Shown here: in pieces, positions 25,571 through 33,658 of the stretch | Layout of the letters: each line of letters starts with the position of its first letter | How positions within the stretch are numbered: position 1 is the first letter of the stretch | Assembly (NCBI RefSeq): GCF_021183625.1 | Contig: NZ_CP089214.1 | Coordinates: 3,844,001-3,908,000 of the forward strand | Direction: 5' to 3' | DNA length: 64,000 nt | Source: Nocardia asteroides | GTDB taxonomy: Bacteria > Actinomycetota > Actinomycetes > Mycobacteriales > Mycobacteriaceae | Notes under the pieces: model-generated | What the model was told of the DNA's origin: nothing | The model's database searches: none | Seen by the model: only the letters and a program-made list of their open reading frames with translations | Translations under genes and position numbers: made by a program

Positions 25571-26586
25571 ACCGCCGAATGCCCGTTGCCGCCGATCTGC
25601 GAGAACAACCCGCGCGGGAAGAGCACGCCGTACAGCGAGACGTCGAGGCCGCAGAGGTAGGCGTTGGCGTAACTGCCCTCGGAGACGAAGCTGCCCGCGT
25701 TGGAGAGCACGCCGGGCAGGTCGACCGCGGCCTGGTCGAGGACCGGGCCGTTGGCGATCAGCAGGGTCAGCGCGGCGCTGGTGGAGTTCTGCGCCGCCAG
25801 CAGCTTGGGCTGGATGGTGCCGACCATGCCGACGAGCGCCTCGGCGGCGTCGGCGATCTGCACGGTGGACTGCTGCAGGCTCTGGCCCTGGTCGTACAGC
25901 CCGCCGATCAGTGCCCTGGTCTGGGTCACCAGCGTCTCCAATTCGTCACCTCGCTTGGCGAGCCCCGACATCACGCCGGAGAGGTTGGTGATCACGTCGG
26001 TCAGGATGGCATCGCGGCGCTGGAAGTCGGTGGCCAGCGTGGCCGCCTGGGTGATGAAGGCGCTCAGCGAGACCCCGTCGCCCTGCAGCGCCTGGATGAA
26101 GGTCTCCGAGAGCTGGTTCACCTGCTCCGGCTGCAGCACCTGGAAGAGCGGCTGGAAGCCGTTGAGCAGCGCCGAGATGTCGAACGACGGCTCGGTCAGC
26201 TCCAGCGGGATGGTGCCGTTGCTCTTCAGCGGCTGCGAGCTCGGCGAATCACCCGGCGCCAGCGCGATGTAGCGCTGGCCGATCAGGTTCTGGTACCTGA
26301 CCAGCGCCTTGGTGTCGTCGAAGATGGTCTGGTCGCGCTGCAGCACGAAGGTGACCCTGGCGTCGTTGTTGGTGTCAAGGTCGATCTTCTCGACCTTGCC
26401 CACCCGGACGCCTGCCATCCGGACGTCGTCGCCCTTCTTGAGCCCGAGCACGTCGGAGAAGGTGGCGGTGAAGGTGTTGGTCTCGCCCTCGACGACCCGG
26501 GCCAGCGTGTTCCAGACGAGCACGGTGACCAAGATCGAGACGATGGCGAAGAGGCTGAATCCGATGAGCGGCTTGCGGATGCTCAT
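25558..26586 (-). CDS. mceB: MCE family protein, MceB position
   Basis: A 342-residue Mce subunit. The N-terminal anchor reads LIGFSLFAIVSILVTVLVWN. The MCE domain contains TNTFTATFSDVLGLKKGDDV and RMAGVRVGKVEKIDLD. Long helical sequence then leads to a C-terminus with NAYLCGLDVSLYGVLFP. The ATG overlaps the mceA stop by 4 bp. It should assemble with the other five Mce proteins into the transport tunnel. Confidence 0.88.
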   Translation of the reverse strand: MSIRKPLIGFSLFAIVSILVTVLVWNTLARVVEGETNTFTATFSDVLGLKKGDDVRMAGVRVGKVEKIDLDTNNDARVTFVLQRDQTIFDDTKALVRYQNLIGQRYIALAPGDSPSSQPLKSNGTIPLELTEPSFDISALLNGFQPLFQVLQPEQVNQLSETFIQALQGDGVSLSAFITQAATLATDFQRRDAILTDVITNLSGVMSGLAKRGDELETLVTQTRALIGGLYDQGQSLQQSTVQIADAAEALVGMVGTIQPKLLAAQNSTSAALTLLIANGPVLDQAAVDLPGVLSNAGSFVSEGSYANAYLCGLDVSLYGVLFPRGLFSQIGGNGHSAVCRP

Positions 26587-28073
26587 CGGCTGTCACCGCT
26601 GGTGGTCAACGTCATCCCCTTCGTGATCGAACCGAGCAGCAGGTACTCCGCCGCGGTGGGTTGCCTGCCGAGGTACCTGGTGATCGCGGCATCGCCGGTG
26701 TAGGCGATGGGCTCCGCCGGAGCCGCGGCCGGCTCGGCGGGTGCGACAGGTTCCGCGGGTGCGGCGGGGGCCGGGGTGGGGCCGGGGGCGGGAGCACCGA
26801 GCAGCGGCGGCAGCATCGGGAAGAGGCCCTCCAGCGGGGTTCCGGCGAACGGCACCGGCGCGGCGCCCGCGGCGGGCAGCGGGGCGGACGGGGTGGTGAT
26901 GCCGGGCAGCACCGGCATCCCGGGCAGCTGCACCAGCGGCGGCAGCCCCGCCGCGGCGTCCAGCCTGCGCGGCGCGAGCGACTCCGGCAGCGGCGGGATC
27001 TCGGCGACCGCGGGTGCGGTGAAGCAGCTCGGGCCGGCCAGGTCGCCGTAGCGCGGGCAGTCCGCGACGGTGTTCGGCTGGTAGGGCGTGAAGGTGATGC
27101 CCATGTTCCAGACCATCTGCTGCTGCGGCCCCCAGCGGAAGACGGTGTTCAGCTTCTGCATCGAGCGGTTCAGGTTCACGATCGCCTGGGTGACCGAGGC
27201 AGGGTCGGAGGCGAGCGAGCCGAACATGCTGCTCGTCCCCGCGGTGACCTGCTTGCCGACATCCGGGTTCTGCGCGAACAGGTTGTTGATGGTGTCGAAG
27301 GTGCCGCCGGCGCCGGTGATCAGCGCGACCAGCTGCGACCTGCGGTCGGAGATGGTCGTCGCGGTCTGCACCGAGCTGCCGAGCACGTTCACCAGCTCCG
27401 GCGCCGACTCGTTCAGCGCGCGGAAGGACGAGGAGAAGTCGTTCAGCATGACGCCGAGGTTCGGGATCGACTGATCCACGCCGGTCAGCCAGCGGTCGAC
27501 GCGCTCGATGGTGGAGCCGGGCATCCGGCCGCTGCCGTCCAGCGCCTGCGAGAGCGTGCCGAGCACCCGGCCGAACTGCACCGGGTCGATCTCGTTCAGG
27601 ATGTTGCGCACGGTGGTCAGGGTGTCCTGCAGCGCGATGGTGCCCTTGCTGCGGTCCTCCTCGATCTGCGCGCCCTCGGTCAGGTACTCGTCGGAGGGGC
27701 CGTTGAAGACCAGCTCGACCGAGGTGACGGCGAAGAGGTTGGACGGAACCACCCGCGCGGTGACGTTCGCCGGGATGCCGCTCGCGAAGTCCGGGTTCAG
27801 CTCGATCTGCACCTTCTGCAACTCGCCGCGGGCCGCGACCTCGACATCGTCGACGGTGCCGACCAGCACGCCGCGGAACTTCACGTCCGCCTCGGCGGGC
27901 AGCCCGTCACCGGTGGTGGTCAGGTTGGCGACCACGTTCACCTTCGAGACGAAATAGCCCTGGTAGCGCGCCATCAGGAAGACCAGGAGCAGCGCGAAGA
28001 CGAGCAGCCCGCAGCCGCCCGCGATCAGCATCTGCCTGACGGTGGGCCCGCGCCCACTGGGATCGATGATCAT
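26583..28073 (-). CDS. mceA: MCE family protein, MceA position
   Basis: A 496-residue protein, the first and longest Mce subunit here. It has an N-terminal anchor (MLIAGGCGLLVFALLLVFLM), an MCE domain (NVVANLTTTGDGLPAEADVK and GVLVGTVDDVEV) and a central helical region. The C-terminal third is an unusually long Pro/Ala-rich segment (about residues 335-465), followed by a short folded-looking end (ITRYLGRQPTAAEYLLLGSI). The Pro/Ala tail may reach across the periplasm or cell wall. The ATG follows the yrbEB stop by 3 nt. Proline-rich tails are common in Mce A and F subunits, but this one is at the long end. Confidence 0.88.
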   Translation of the reverse strand: MIIDPSGRGPTVRQMLIAGGCGLLVFALLLVFLMARYQGYFVSKVNVVANLTTTGDGLPAEADVKFRGVLVGTVDDVEVAARGELQKVQIELNPDFASGIPANVTARVVPSNLFAVTSVELVFNGPSDEYLTEGAQIEEDRSKGTIALQDTLTTVRNILNEIDPVQFGRVLGTLSQALDGSGRMPGSTIERVDRWLTGVDQSIPNLGVMLNDFSSSFRALNESAPELVNVLGSSVQTATTISDRRSQLVALITGAGGTFDTINNLFAQNPDVGKQVTAGTSSMFGSLASDPASVTQAIVNLNRSMQKLNTVFRWGPQQQMVWNMGITFTPYQPNTVADCPRYGDLAGPSCFTAPAVAEIPPLPESLAPRRLDAAAGLPPLVQLPGMPVLPGITTPSAPLPAAGAAPVPFAGTPLEGLFPMLPPLLGAPAPGPTPAPAAPAEPVAPAEPAAAPAEPIAYTGDAAITRYLGRQPTAAEYLLLGSITKGMTLTTSGDSR

Positions 28074-28076
28074 CGC

Positions 28077-28940
28077 CTACCCCGAGATCCGGATTCCGGG
28101 GTTGACGCCCCAGATGGCCAACGTCATGAACAGATCGGCGAACACCACCACGATGATGCACATCTTGATCGCGCGGCCCGCCGCCACGCCGACGCCCTCG
28201 GGGCCGCCGGAGGCGAAGAAGCCGTAGTAGCACTGGATGAAGGTGGTGATCGCGACGAAGATGATCGCCTTGAGCAGCGAGTACAGCACGTCCGTCGGGA
28301 TCAGGAATTGGTAGAAGTAGTGCTGGTAGGTGCCGCTGGCGGTGCCGCCGATCAGCTGCACGGTCATGGCGCAGGAGACGTAGGCCATGGCGAGGCCGAG
28401 GCAGTAGAGCGGGACGATCGCCAGGATCGCGGCGAAGATCCTGGTGCTCACCAGGTAGGGCAGCGGGCGGATGGCCACCGACTCCAGCGCGTCGATCTCC
28501 TCGGAGATCCGCATCGCGCCGAGCTGGGCGGTGAACCGGCAGCCTGCCTGCGCGGCGAAGGCGAGCGAGGCGAGCAGCGGGCCGAGTTCGCGGGTGGTGG
28601 CGAAGGCCGAGATGGCGCCGGTGATCGGGCTGAGGCCGAGCAGGTTCAGCGAGGTGTGGCCCTGGATGCCGACGGTCATGCCGCCGAACGCGCTCAGGAT
28701 CAGCACGACGCCGATGGTGCCGCCGCCGACGATCAGGTTGCCGTTGCCCCAGGTGACGTCGGAGAGCAGCCGCCAGACCTCCTTGGGGTACTGGCGCAGC
28801 GCGAGCGGGATCGAGCCGAGCGCGCGCAGGAAGAAGAACACCTGGTGGCCGAGGCGGCCGAGCATGTCGACCGGGGCCTTGGCGGTGCGCTTCAGTTGGT
28901 TCAGCGGCCGCAGCAGCGGCGGCACATATGTCGACGACAC
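28077..28940 (-). CDS. yrbEB: YrbE/MlaE-type ABC permease, second subunit
   Basis: A 287-residue integral membrane protein of the MlaE family. The diagnostic conserved region is FTAQLGAMRISEEIDALESV (about residues 133-152), with GGTIGVVLILSAFGG and VAITTFIQCYYGFFASGGPE in the membrane-spanning parts. It pairs with YrbEA to form the permease of the Mce lipid importer, energised by an MceG/Mkl-type ATPase encoded elsewhere. The GTG at 28938-28940 is 4 nt after the yrbEA stop. Confidence 0.92.
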   Translation of the reverse strand: MSSTYVPPLLRPLNQLKRTAKAPVDMLGRLGHQVFFFLRALGSIPLALRQYPKEVWRLLSDVTWGNGNLIVGGGTIGVVLILSAFGGMTVGIQGHTSLNLLGLSPITGAISAFATTRELGPLLASLAFAAQAGCRFTAQLGAMRISEEIDALESVAIRPLPYLVSTRIFAAILAIVPLYCLGLAMAYVSCAMTVQLIGGTASGTYQHYFYQFLIPTDVLYSLLKAIIFVAITTFIQCYYGFFASGGPEGVGVAAGRAIKMCIIVVVFADLFMTLAIWGVNPGIRISG

Positions 28941-28944
28941 CGGC

Positions 28945-29799
28945 TCAGACCACCTGTGGGGGGAAGATTGCGTTGTAGATCTGCGTGATGATCAGGTTGA
29001 CGCCGAAGAGCATGATCGCCGAGCTGACCACCGCGGAGTTCACGGAGTTCGCGACGCCGCCGGGGCCGCCGCGGGTGTTCAGCCCGGTGTCGCAGGCGAT
29101 GATCGCCGCGAGCAGGCCGAAGATCGTCGACTTGACCAGGGCGACGAGCAGGTCCCTCGTCACCGCGAACGAGGAGAAGGTGCCGACGTAGCTGCCCGGC
29201 GTGCCGTCCTGCGCGAAGATGTTGAAGATGTAGCCGGTCAGGAAGCCGACGAAGACGACGAAGCCGCAGAGCAGCAGGCTGACCAGCATGGCCGCGCCGA
29301 GCCGCGGCGCGACCAGGCGGCGCATCGGGTCCACGCCCATCACCTTCATGGCGTCGATCTCCTCGCGGATGGTGCGCGAGCCGAGGTCGGCGCAGATGGC
29401 CGAGCCGACCGCGCCCGCGATCATGATCGAGGTGACCAGCGGGGCGCCCTGCTGGATGATGCCGAGGCCGTTGGCCGCGCCGATGAACGACGTCGCACCG
29501 ACCTGCCCGGCGACCGCGCCGACCTGAATCGAGACGATCACGCCGATCGGAATGGCGACCAGCAACGTCGGGGCGGCAGCGACATTGGCCATGAACGCGC
29601 ATTGCCGGACGAATTCCCCGAACGGGAAACGGCGGCGGAATATCGCGACGAACAACTCGGCGACCGCGGCAATCCCCATGAGGATCTGCCTGCCGAAGGT
29701 CTCGAGCGAACGCTTCGGGTGATCTTCCCAGTACCCCTTTGTCCAATCGACCGCGCCACTCAGCCGCGACCCCGTGGGTGGACTCTTGGTCGACTGCAC
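28945..29799 (-). CDS. yrbEA: YrbE/MlaE-type ABC permease, first subunit
   Basis: A 284-residue MlaE-family permease. The conserved coupling segment reads DLGSRTIREEIDAMKVMGVD, and the surrounding helices (TSIMIAGAVGSAICA and LLVSLLLCGFVVFVGFLTG) are typical. It is the first gene of the yrbE/mce operon. The GTG at 29797-29799 with AGAAGGGG eight bases upstream is a good start; the frame continues upstream without a better one. A KstR-like box lies about 190 bp upstream, hinting at control by sterol metabolism, although mce4-type cholesterol uptake genes are not otherwise present nearby. Confidence 0.92.
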   Translation of the reverse strand: MQSTKSPPTGSRLSGAVDWTKGYWEDHPKRSLETFGRQILMGIAAVAELFVAIFRRRFPFGEFVRQCAFMANVAAAPTLLVAIPIGVIVSIQVGAVAGQVGATSFIGAANGLGIIQQGAPLVTSIMIAGAVGSAICADLGSRTIREEIDAMKVMGVDPMRRLVAPRLGAAMLVSLLLCGFVVFVGFLTGYIFNIFAQDGTPGSYVGTFSSFAVTRDLLVALVKSTIFGLLAAIIACDTGLNTRGGPGGVANSVNSAVVSSAIMLFGVNLIITQIYNAIFPPQVV

Positions 29800-30294
29800 T
29801 GTTCCAACCCCTTCTCGACGCCGGTTACCTGCTCCGACGACTTGCATCGCTCGGAGCACCTTACTACGGGGTAGCCCGGAACACAGCACACCCCTGTGAT
29901 TGGCGTCATAGATACCGGCCACTGCACGAACCGGGCCACGAATCGTCACAACACCCCGGACATTTTCCGACTTCCGGTATCCAACCAATAAGAACACGTT
30001 TCACAAAGACCTCGATGAGCGGGGCTTCCCGAGTGCACGAGTGTTATTTCTCGAATAGGTTTCATTCAAATTCCCATCAGCCTTCCGCGCGACCCCGCGG
30101 TCACGCTTCGGCCACGAGCGGACCGGCGGGTTCCGGTTAGCCATGCCGACCTGCTATCACCGGATGGAAGAAACACGGCGTGGCGTCTGTCGAAATCGCA
30201 GGTCGTCGGAAGGATGCCGCACCCGGCCGCGATTACTGACACGATGGGTCCGCGCGATTGATATCGTGCGGGCTTTCGGCAGATCTGGAGGGAC
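29800..30294. other. divergent control region between mce operon and S1 protease
   Basis: 495 bp without a convincing gene and clearly lower in G+C than its surroundings. It must hold the promoter of the yrbE/mce operon (minus) and that of the protease gene (plus). The only motif recognised is the KstR-like box at 29990-30003. Confidence 0.6.
29990..30003. promoter_or_regulatory. KstR-like box upstream of yrbEA
   Basis: AAGAACACGTTTCA matches 13 of the 14 positions in the KstR motif TNNAACNNGTTNNA, with A instead of T at the first position; most of the motif is unspecified, so the informative part is AAC-N2-GTT plus the final A. It lies 190 bp upstream of the yrbEA start. KstR controls mce4 and cholesterol genes in Mycobacterium and Rhodococcus. 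A chance match is possible. Confidence 0.4.
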
Positions 30295-30969
30295 ATGTTC
30301 AGCAAACTCGCCACGGTGGTTCGCGCCGCCTGCACCGTCGCGCTCGGAGCGGCGCTGCTCGGGCCCGTCGCGGGCGCCGCGCAGGCGCAGCCGGGCGCGC
30401 CGGTGCTCGGCGGTGGCTCCGGCATCGTCATCGACGACGCCTTCGAGTGCACCCTCACCACCGTTGGCTACGACGGCGCGGGCAGGCTGGTCGGGATCAC
30501 CGCCGGCCACTGCGGCGATCCCGGCGCACAGGTGTACGCCGAAGCGGACCGCGGGGCCGGGGTGGTCGGTAGCTTCGTGCACTCCGACCCGCGCCTCGAC
30601 TACGCCGTCATCCAGTTCCAGCCGGGCCGCGTCACCCCGGTGAACCGGGTCGGCAACGTCACCATCGCGGGCATCGGCGGGCCCGCCGCGTTCCCGATGA
30701 TCGTCTGCAAGGAGGGCCGCACCACCGGCAACACCTGCGGCATCTCCTGGGGCGACGTCTTCGCCACCAATATCGAGACCTGGTCGCAGATGTGCGTGGT
30801 CGAGGGCGACTCCGGCGCGCCGGTGGTGGTCGGCAACCAGCTGGTCGGCATGGTCAACGCGTACCTGGCGTTCGCCTGCTACGGCCCCGAGGTCGGCACC
30901 AACATGACCACGATCATGGACGACCTGAACGGTCGCAACAGCATCGGCTCGGGCTTCCGCCCCATCTGA
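30295..30969 (+). CDS. secreted S1-family (chymotrypsin-fold) serine protease
   Basis: A 224-residue exported protease with a classical signal peptide (about residues 1-32, ending GAAQAQPG). The catalytic triad is complete: His in VGITAGHCGDPG, Asp in RLDYAVIQF and Ser in CVVEGDSGAPVV. Cysteines near the His (ECTL...GHC) and the Ser (SQMC) are placed for the usual disulfides. The mature enzyme is about 190 residues with no long propeptide, unlike alpha-lytic protease. TCTGGAGGGAC precedes the ATG. It ends before a strong terminator. Substrates are unknown. Confidence 0.88.
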   Translation: MFSKLATVVRAACTVALGAALLGPVAGAAQAQPGAPVLGGGSGIVIDDAFECTLTTVGYDGAGRLVGITAGHCGDPGAQVYAEADRGAGVVGSFVHSDPRLDYAVIQFQPGRVTPVNRVGNVTIAGIGGPAAFPMIVCKEGRTTGNTCGISWGDVFATNIETWSQMCVVEGDSGAPVVVGNQLVGMVNAYLAFACYGPEVGTNMTTIMDDLNGRNSIGSGFRPI

Positions 30970-30985
30970 GCCGTCGCACAGAAAG

Positions 30986-31022
30986 AAGGAGCGGGTGGGC
31001 CGACCGGCCCACCCGCTCCTTT
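30986..31022. terminator. bidirectional rho-independent terminator
   Basis: Stem arms GGAGCGGGTGGGCC (30988-31001) and GGCCCACCCGCTCC (31006-31019) with a GACC loop. TTTTCTT follows on the plus strand, and an A-rich flank gives CTTCTTTC on the minus strand. It sits between converging genes (stops at 30969 and 31041). Confidence 0.88.
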
Positions 31023-31040
31023 TCTTGTCGGGCGTGTCGC

Positions 31041-31658
31041 CTACAGGTCCTCGACGCAGACCACGAAGCGGCGGTCGGAGTACTTGAACCCGGAGCCGCT
31101 GCTGCAGGCGCTCACGTCGTCGGTGCCCTGCACGATGTTGGTGACCTTGATGCCCTCGATGGCGGATTCGGTGCAGTCGATCCGCTTGGGGTCGTCGCCG
31201 CCGACGTCCATGCAGCCGCCGACCACCCAGTCGATGTCGAGGCAGAGTGCCCCGGTCTGCACGCTGTTGACGGTCTCGGCGTAGTAGTTGTCCCGGTCAC
31301 CGATGCAGCCGGTGCTGGTCGGCGCCTTCCCGATGACCTTGTAGTTGGAGGCGCGGCTACCGCAGGACGCCTTGGCGATGGTGGCGTCGTTGATGGTGCC
31401 GCCGAGCGTCACGCAGTCGCCGATCGATGCCTCGAAATCGATGTTGCCGCCGTTGTTGCTGTTCGACGGGGTCGGCTTGCCGCTGGAGGGCTTGCCGGAC
31501 GGCTTCGGGGTACTCGTGGTGGAGACGGCGTCGACGGTGCCGTTGCCGATCTCGGGCTGCGCCGTCCCGGTGACGGTGGAGCTACACCCGATGAGGGTCA
31601 GCGCGGCGACCGCGCCGAAGGTGGCCGTGAGTACACGGCGAACGACGAGACGAGACAC
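31041..31658 (-). CDS. LppU-like lipoprotein
   Basis: A 205-residue predicted lipoprotein. The signal peptide ends in the lipobox LTLIGC (Cys near residue 23), then a Ser/Thr/Pro/Lys-rich linker of about 45 residues. The compact cysteine-rich domain that follows (IGDCVTLGG, KASCGS, TGCIGDRD, GALCLDIDWVVGGCMDVG, CTESAI, DVSACSS, RFVVCVEDL) resembles the mycobacterial LppU family and probably forms several disulfides. The GTG at 31656-31658 is set by GGGAGGACTG. It is divergent from the small secreted protein at 31836. Function is unknown. Confidence 0.8.
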   Translation of the reverse strand: MSRLVVRRVLTATFGAVAALTLIGCSSTVTGTAQPEIGNGTVDAVSTTSTPKPSGKPSSGKPTPSNSNNGGNIDFEASIGDCVTLGGTINDATIAKASCGSRASNYKVIGKAPTSTGCIGDRDNYYAETVNSVQTGALCLDIDWVVGGCMDVGGDDPKRIDCTESAIEGIKVTNIVQGTDDVSACSSGSGFKYSDRRFVVCVEDL

Positions 31659-31835
31659 GAAACAGTCCTCCCGAGCCTGTAACGCTCCGAACTCGTACCC
31701 CCGTATGAATCCGAAGTGGCATAGCGATGCTGGAAATATCAAGCAATGCTTACACCATCCCGGGGCAGCGCGTCGAGTGGAGGCGCGCGGACAGGGGCTG
31801 CGTAAGGTGGACTCGGGGGCGAAAGGGGACTCGAC

Positions 31836-32372
31836 ATGAAGCTGATCAGCGCGATCGTCTGCTCCGCCGCCGTCGGCACCTCGTTCCTGCTGCCGGGAAC
31901 GGCCTCCGCCGCGCAGGTGCGCTGCGCCTCGGCGAACGGCGCCGACGTCACCCTGATCGAGGGCGGGGCGGGCTGCCGCGCCTCCTCGGACGCCTCCGGG
32001 CAGGCGCACGCGGCCGGGCTGGACGGCGTCGGCTACGCGAGCGCCGCGGCGGGCGCGAGGGCGCTCGGCATCGGCGCCGCGGGCGGCGTCGGGGTGAGCG
32101 AGGGGAGCACCGGCATCCCGATCGCGCTCGGCTACGGCAGCGACGCCGTCGCCCGGACCACGATCACCGCCGCCGACCCGGCCCGCCCGGTGGCGGTCAC
32201 CATCGCGCTGGAGGGCTCGCGCGCGCAGGTGCGCACCGAAACGGGCGAGGTGATCTGCCTCGGCACCGCCGCGCTCGCCTGGGACGCGGCCACCGGCCGT
32301 GGCTGCCTGGCGACCCCGTTCGGGCGCTGGCTCACCTCGGACGCACCGTCCGCACAGCCTGCCTCTGAGTGA
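31836..32372 (+). CDS. small secreted protein of unknown function
   Basis: A 178-residue exported protein. The signal peptide (MKLISAIVCSAAVGTSFLLP, cleavage probably after TASA) is followed by a Gly/Ala-rich mature chain with four cysteines (VRCASANG, GAGCRASS, VICLGT, GRGCLAT). The pattern suggests a compact beta-rich, disulfide-bonded domain. It may belong to a Nocardia secreted family known only as a DUF (possibly DUF6764, not certain). AAAGGGGACTCGAC precedes the ATG. Its stop codon lies inside a CRP-like palindrome. Confidence 0.7.
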   Translation: MKLISAIVCSAAVGTSFLLPGTASAAQVRCASANGADVTLIEGGAGCRASSDASGQAHAAGLDGVGYASAAAGARALGIGAAGGVGVSEGSTGIPIALGYGSDAVARTTITAADPARPVAVTIALEGSRAQVRTETGEVICLGTAALAWDAATGRGCLATPFGRWLTSDAPSAQPASE

Positions 32373-32383
32373 TTTAGCTCACC
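32368..32383. promoter_or_regulatory. CRP-like site 1 (GTGA-N6-TCAC)
   Basis: AGTGATTTAGCTCACC has GTGA and TCAC half-sites with 6-bp spacing, the CRP/FNR-family consensus. It overlaps the stop codon of the preceding gene. Its centre is 126 bp (about 12 helical turns) from site 2, so the two would lie on the same DNA face. Confidence 0.5.
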
Positions 32384-32701
32384 GAAAAGTTTGGGTAGCG
32401 GGTGATTCCAGATTGCCCGCGACCGCCCCGCACCTCATCCACAACCGCTATGAGCGGCACCTTTCTCCACGCCACCGGCACCCCATTCCGAACAGTGACC
32501 TGAGTCACTACTCCGGCTATGCGCTATGACTCGCCGGGAGAACTGGCCCCGACCCGGGGTAGCCCGGTAGGAATGACGCCAGGGTCGGGTCGTCATCAGT
32601 GCGGGGCCGCTTCACCGGGCACCGCGTCACCGAAGAATCTCATCCGCCGGCAGGCGTCAGCGCACACGCGCGCGCTCCGCCGGTGGGCGTGCAGAGATGG
32701 A
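32373..32701. other. intergenic control region upstream of the L,D-transpeptidase
   Basis: 329 bp with no convincing gene. It holds CRP-like site 2 at 32494-32509 and most of site 1, which begins 5 bp before it. No other recognised feature was seen. Confidence 0.5.
32494..32509. promoter_or_regulatory. CRP-like site 2 (GTGA-N6-TCAC)
   Basis: AGTGACCTGAGTCACT has perfect 6-bp arms (AGTGAC / GTCACT) and matches the GTGA-N6-TCAC core of CRP sites such as those bound by mycobacterial CRP (Rv3676). It lies about 200 bp upstream of the L,D-transpeptidase start. Confidence 0.55.
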
Positions 32702-33598
32702 ATGGACGAGAAACCTATGCATGTCGCTCTGAGCAGCGGGACCGTGAGCCGGGTCCGGCGAGGCATCCTGCTGTCGGCGGCGATCGCGGCGGCCTCTGCC
32801 CTGATCGCCGCGCCCGCGCAGGCGGAGCCGCTGTTCCCCGGGATCGACACCGGCTCCGGTAACGGCGCCGTGCTCCCGCCCGCGGAGCCGCAGGCCAACT
32901 TCGCGCCGCCCTCGATCAATATCGCCGACGGCGAAACGGTCGGGGTCGCGCAGCCGATCGCGATCACCTTCAAGGAGCCGATCGGGGATCGCGCCGCCGC
33001 CGAGCGGGCCATCAAGGTCACCGCGTCGACCGAAACCCCCGGGCACTTCTACTGGCGCTCGGACCAGCAGGTGCGCTGGCGGCCGAACGACTACTGGCCC
33101 GCCAATATCGACGTCACGGTGAAGGCGGGTGACACCACCAGCGCCTTCCGGATCGGCGATGCCGTCATCGCGACCGCGGACGACAACACGCACACCCTCA
33201 CCGTCACTCGCAACGGCGAGGTGATCCGGGAGATGCCGACCTCCATGGGCAAGCCCAAGCACGAGACGCCGAACGGCATCTACTACGTGGGCGATCGGCA
33301 GAAGTCGATGGTCATGGACTCCTCCACCTACGGCGTACCGGTCACCGACCCCGAGGGCTACAAGCTCGACGTCGAGTACGCGACCCGGATCTCCAACAGC
33401 GGCATCTTCGTGCACGCGGCGCCGTGGTCGGTGGGGCAGCAGGGCCGGGCCAATGTGAGCCACGGCTGCCTGAACCTCAGCACCGAGGACGCCAGGTGGT
33501 TCTTCGAGAACGCCACGAAGGGCGATCCCGTCGTGGTGCAGAACACCGACGGCGGCACCCTCTCCAGCGCCGACGGCCTCGGCGACTGGAACCCCTGA
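32702..33598 (+). CDS. L,D-transpeptidase, LdtMt1-type (BIg + YkuD)
   Basis: A 298-residue exported cell-wall enzyme. The signal peptide (RRGILLSAAIAAASALIAAP, cleaved after AQA) is followed by a bacterial Ig-like domain (INIADGETVGVAQPIAITFK to AFRIGDAVI) and a YkuD catalytic domain. The active site is NVSHGCLNLS, with the nucleophile Cys, the upstream IFVHAAPWS His and the downstream Asn/Ser. It makes 3-3 cross-links in peptidoglycan and is the carbapenem target. Length and domain order match Mycobacterium LdtMt1 rather than the lipoprotein LdtMt2. ATG 32702 is used; ATG 32717 is equally possible. Two CRP-like sites lie upstream and a strong terminator follows. Confidence 0.9.
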   Translation: MDEKPMHVALSSGTVSRVRRGILLSAAIAAASALIAAPAQAEPLFPGIDTGSGNGAVLPPAEPQANFAPPSINIADGETVGVAQPIAITFKEPIGDRAAAERAIKVTASTETPGHFYWRSDQQVRWRPNDYWPANIDVTVKAGDTTSAFRIGDAVIATADDNTHTLTVTRNGEVIREMPTSMGKPKHETPNGIYYVGDRQKSMVMDSSTYGVPVTDPEGYKLDVEYATRISNSGIFVHAAPWSVGQQGRANVSHGCLNLSTEDARWFFENATKGDPVVVQNTDGGTLSSADGLGDWNP

Positions 33599-33618
33599 TC
33601 TGCCCGTCCCCCTGCAGG

Positions 33619-33652
33619 CGAACGCCCCCGGTCTCGCGACCGGGGGCGTTCG
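33619..33652. terminator. 14-bp stem-loop terminator between ldt and zmp1
   Basis: Arms CGAACGCCCCCGGT and ACCGGGGGCGTTCG with a CTCGCG loop, between converging stops at 33598 and 33659. Confidence 0.82.
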
Positions 33653-33658
33653 TCGTTC

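Noticed and set aside
26661..28988. Long open frame on the plus strand opposite mceA/yrbEB
   Set aside because: The protein is Arg/Asp/Gly/His-rich without recognisable domains; the minus strand codes for full MCE and MlaE domains. High G+C creates such frames.
32437..32446. TCATCCACA considered as a DnaA box
   Set aside because: Single, imperfect match far from the expected origin position; no cluster of boxes in the window.
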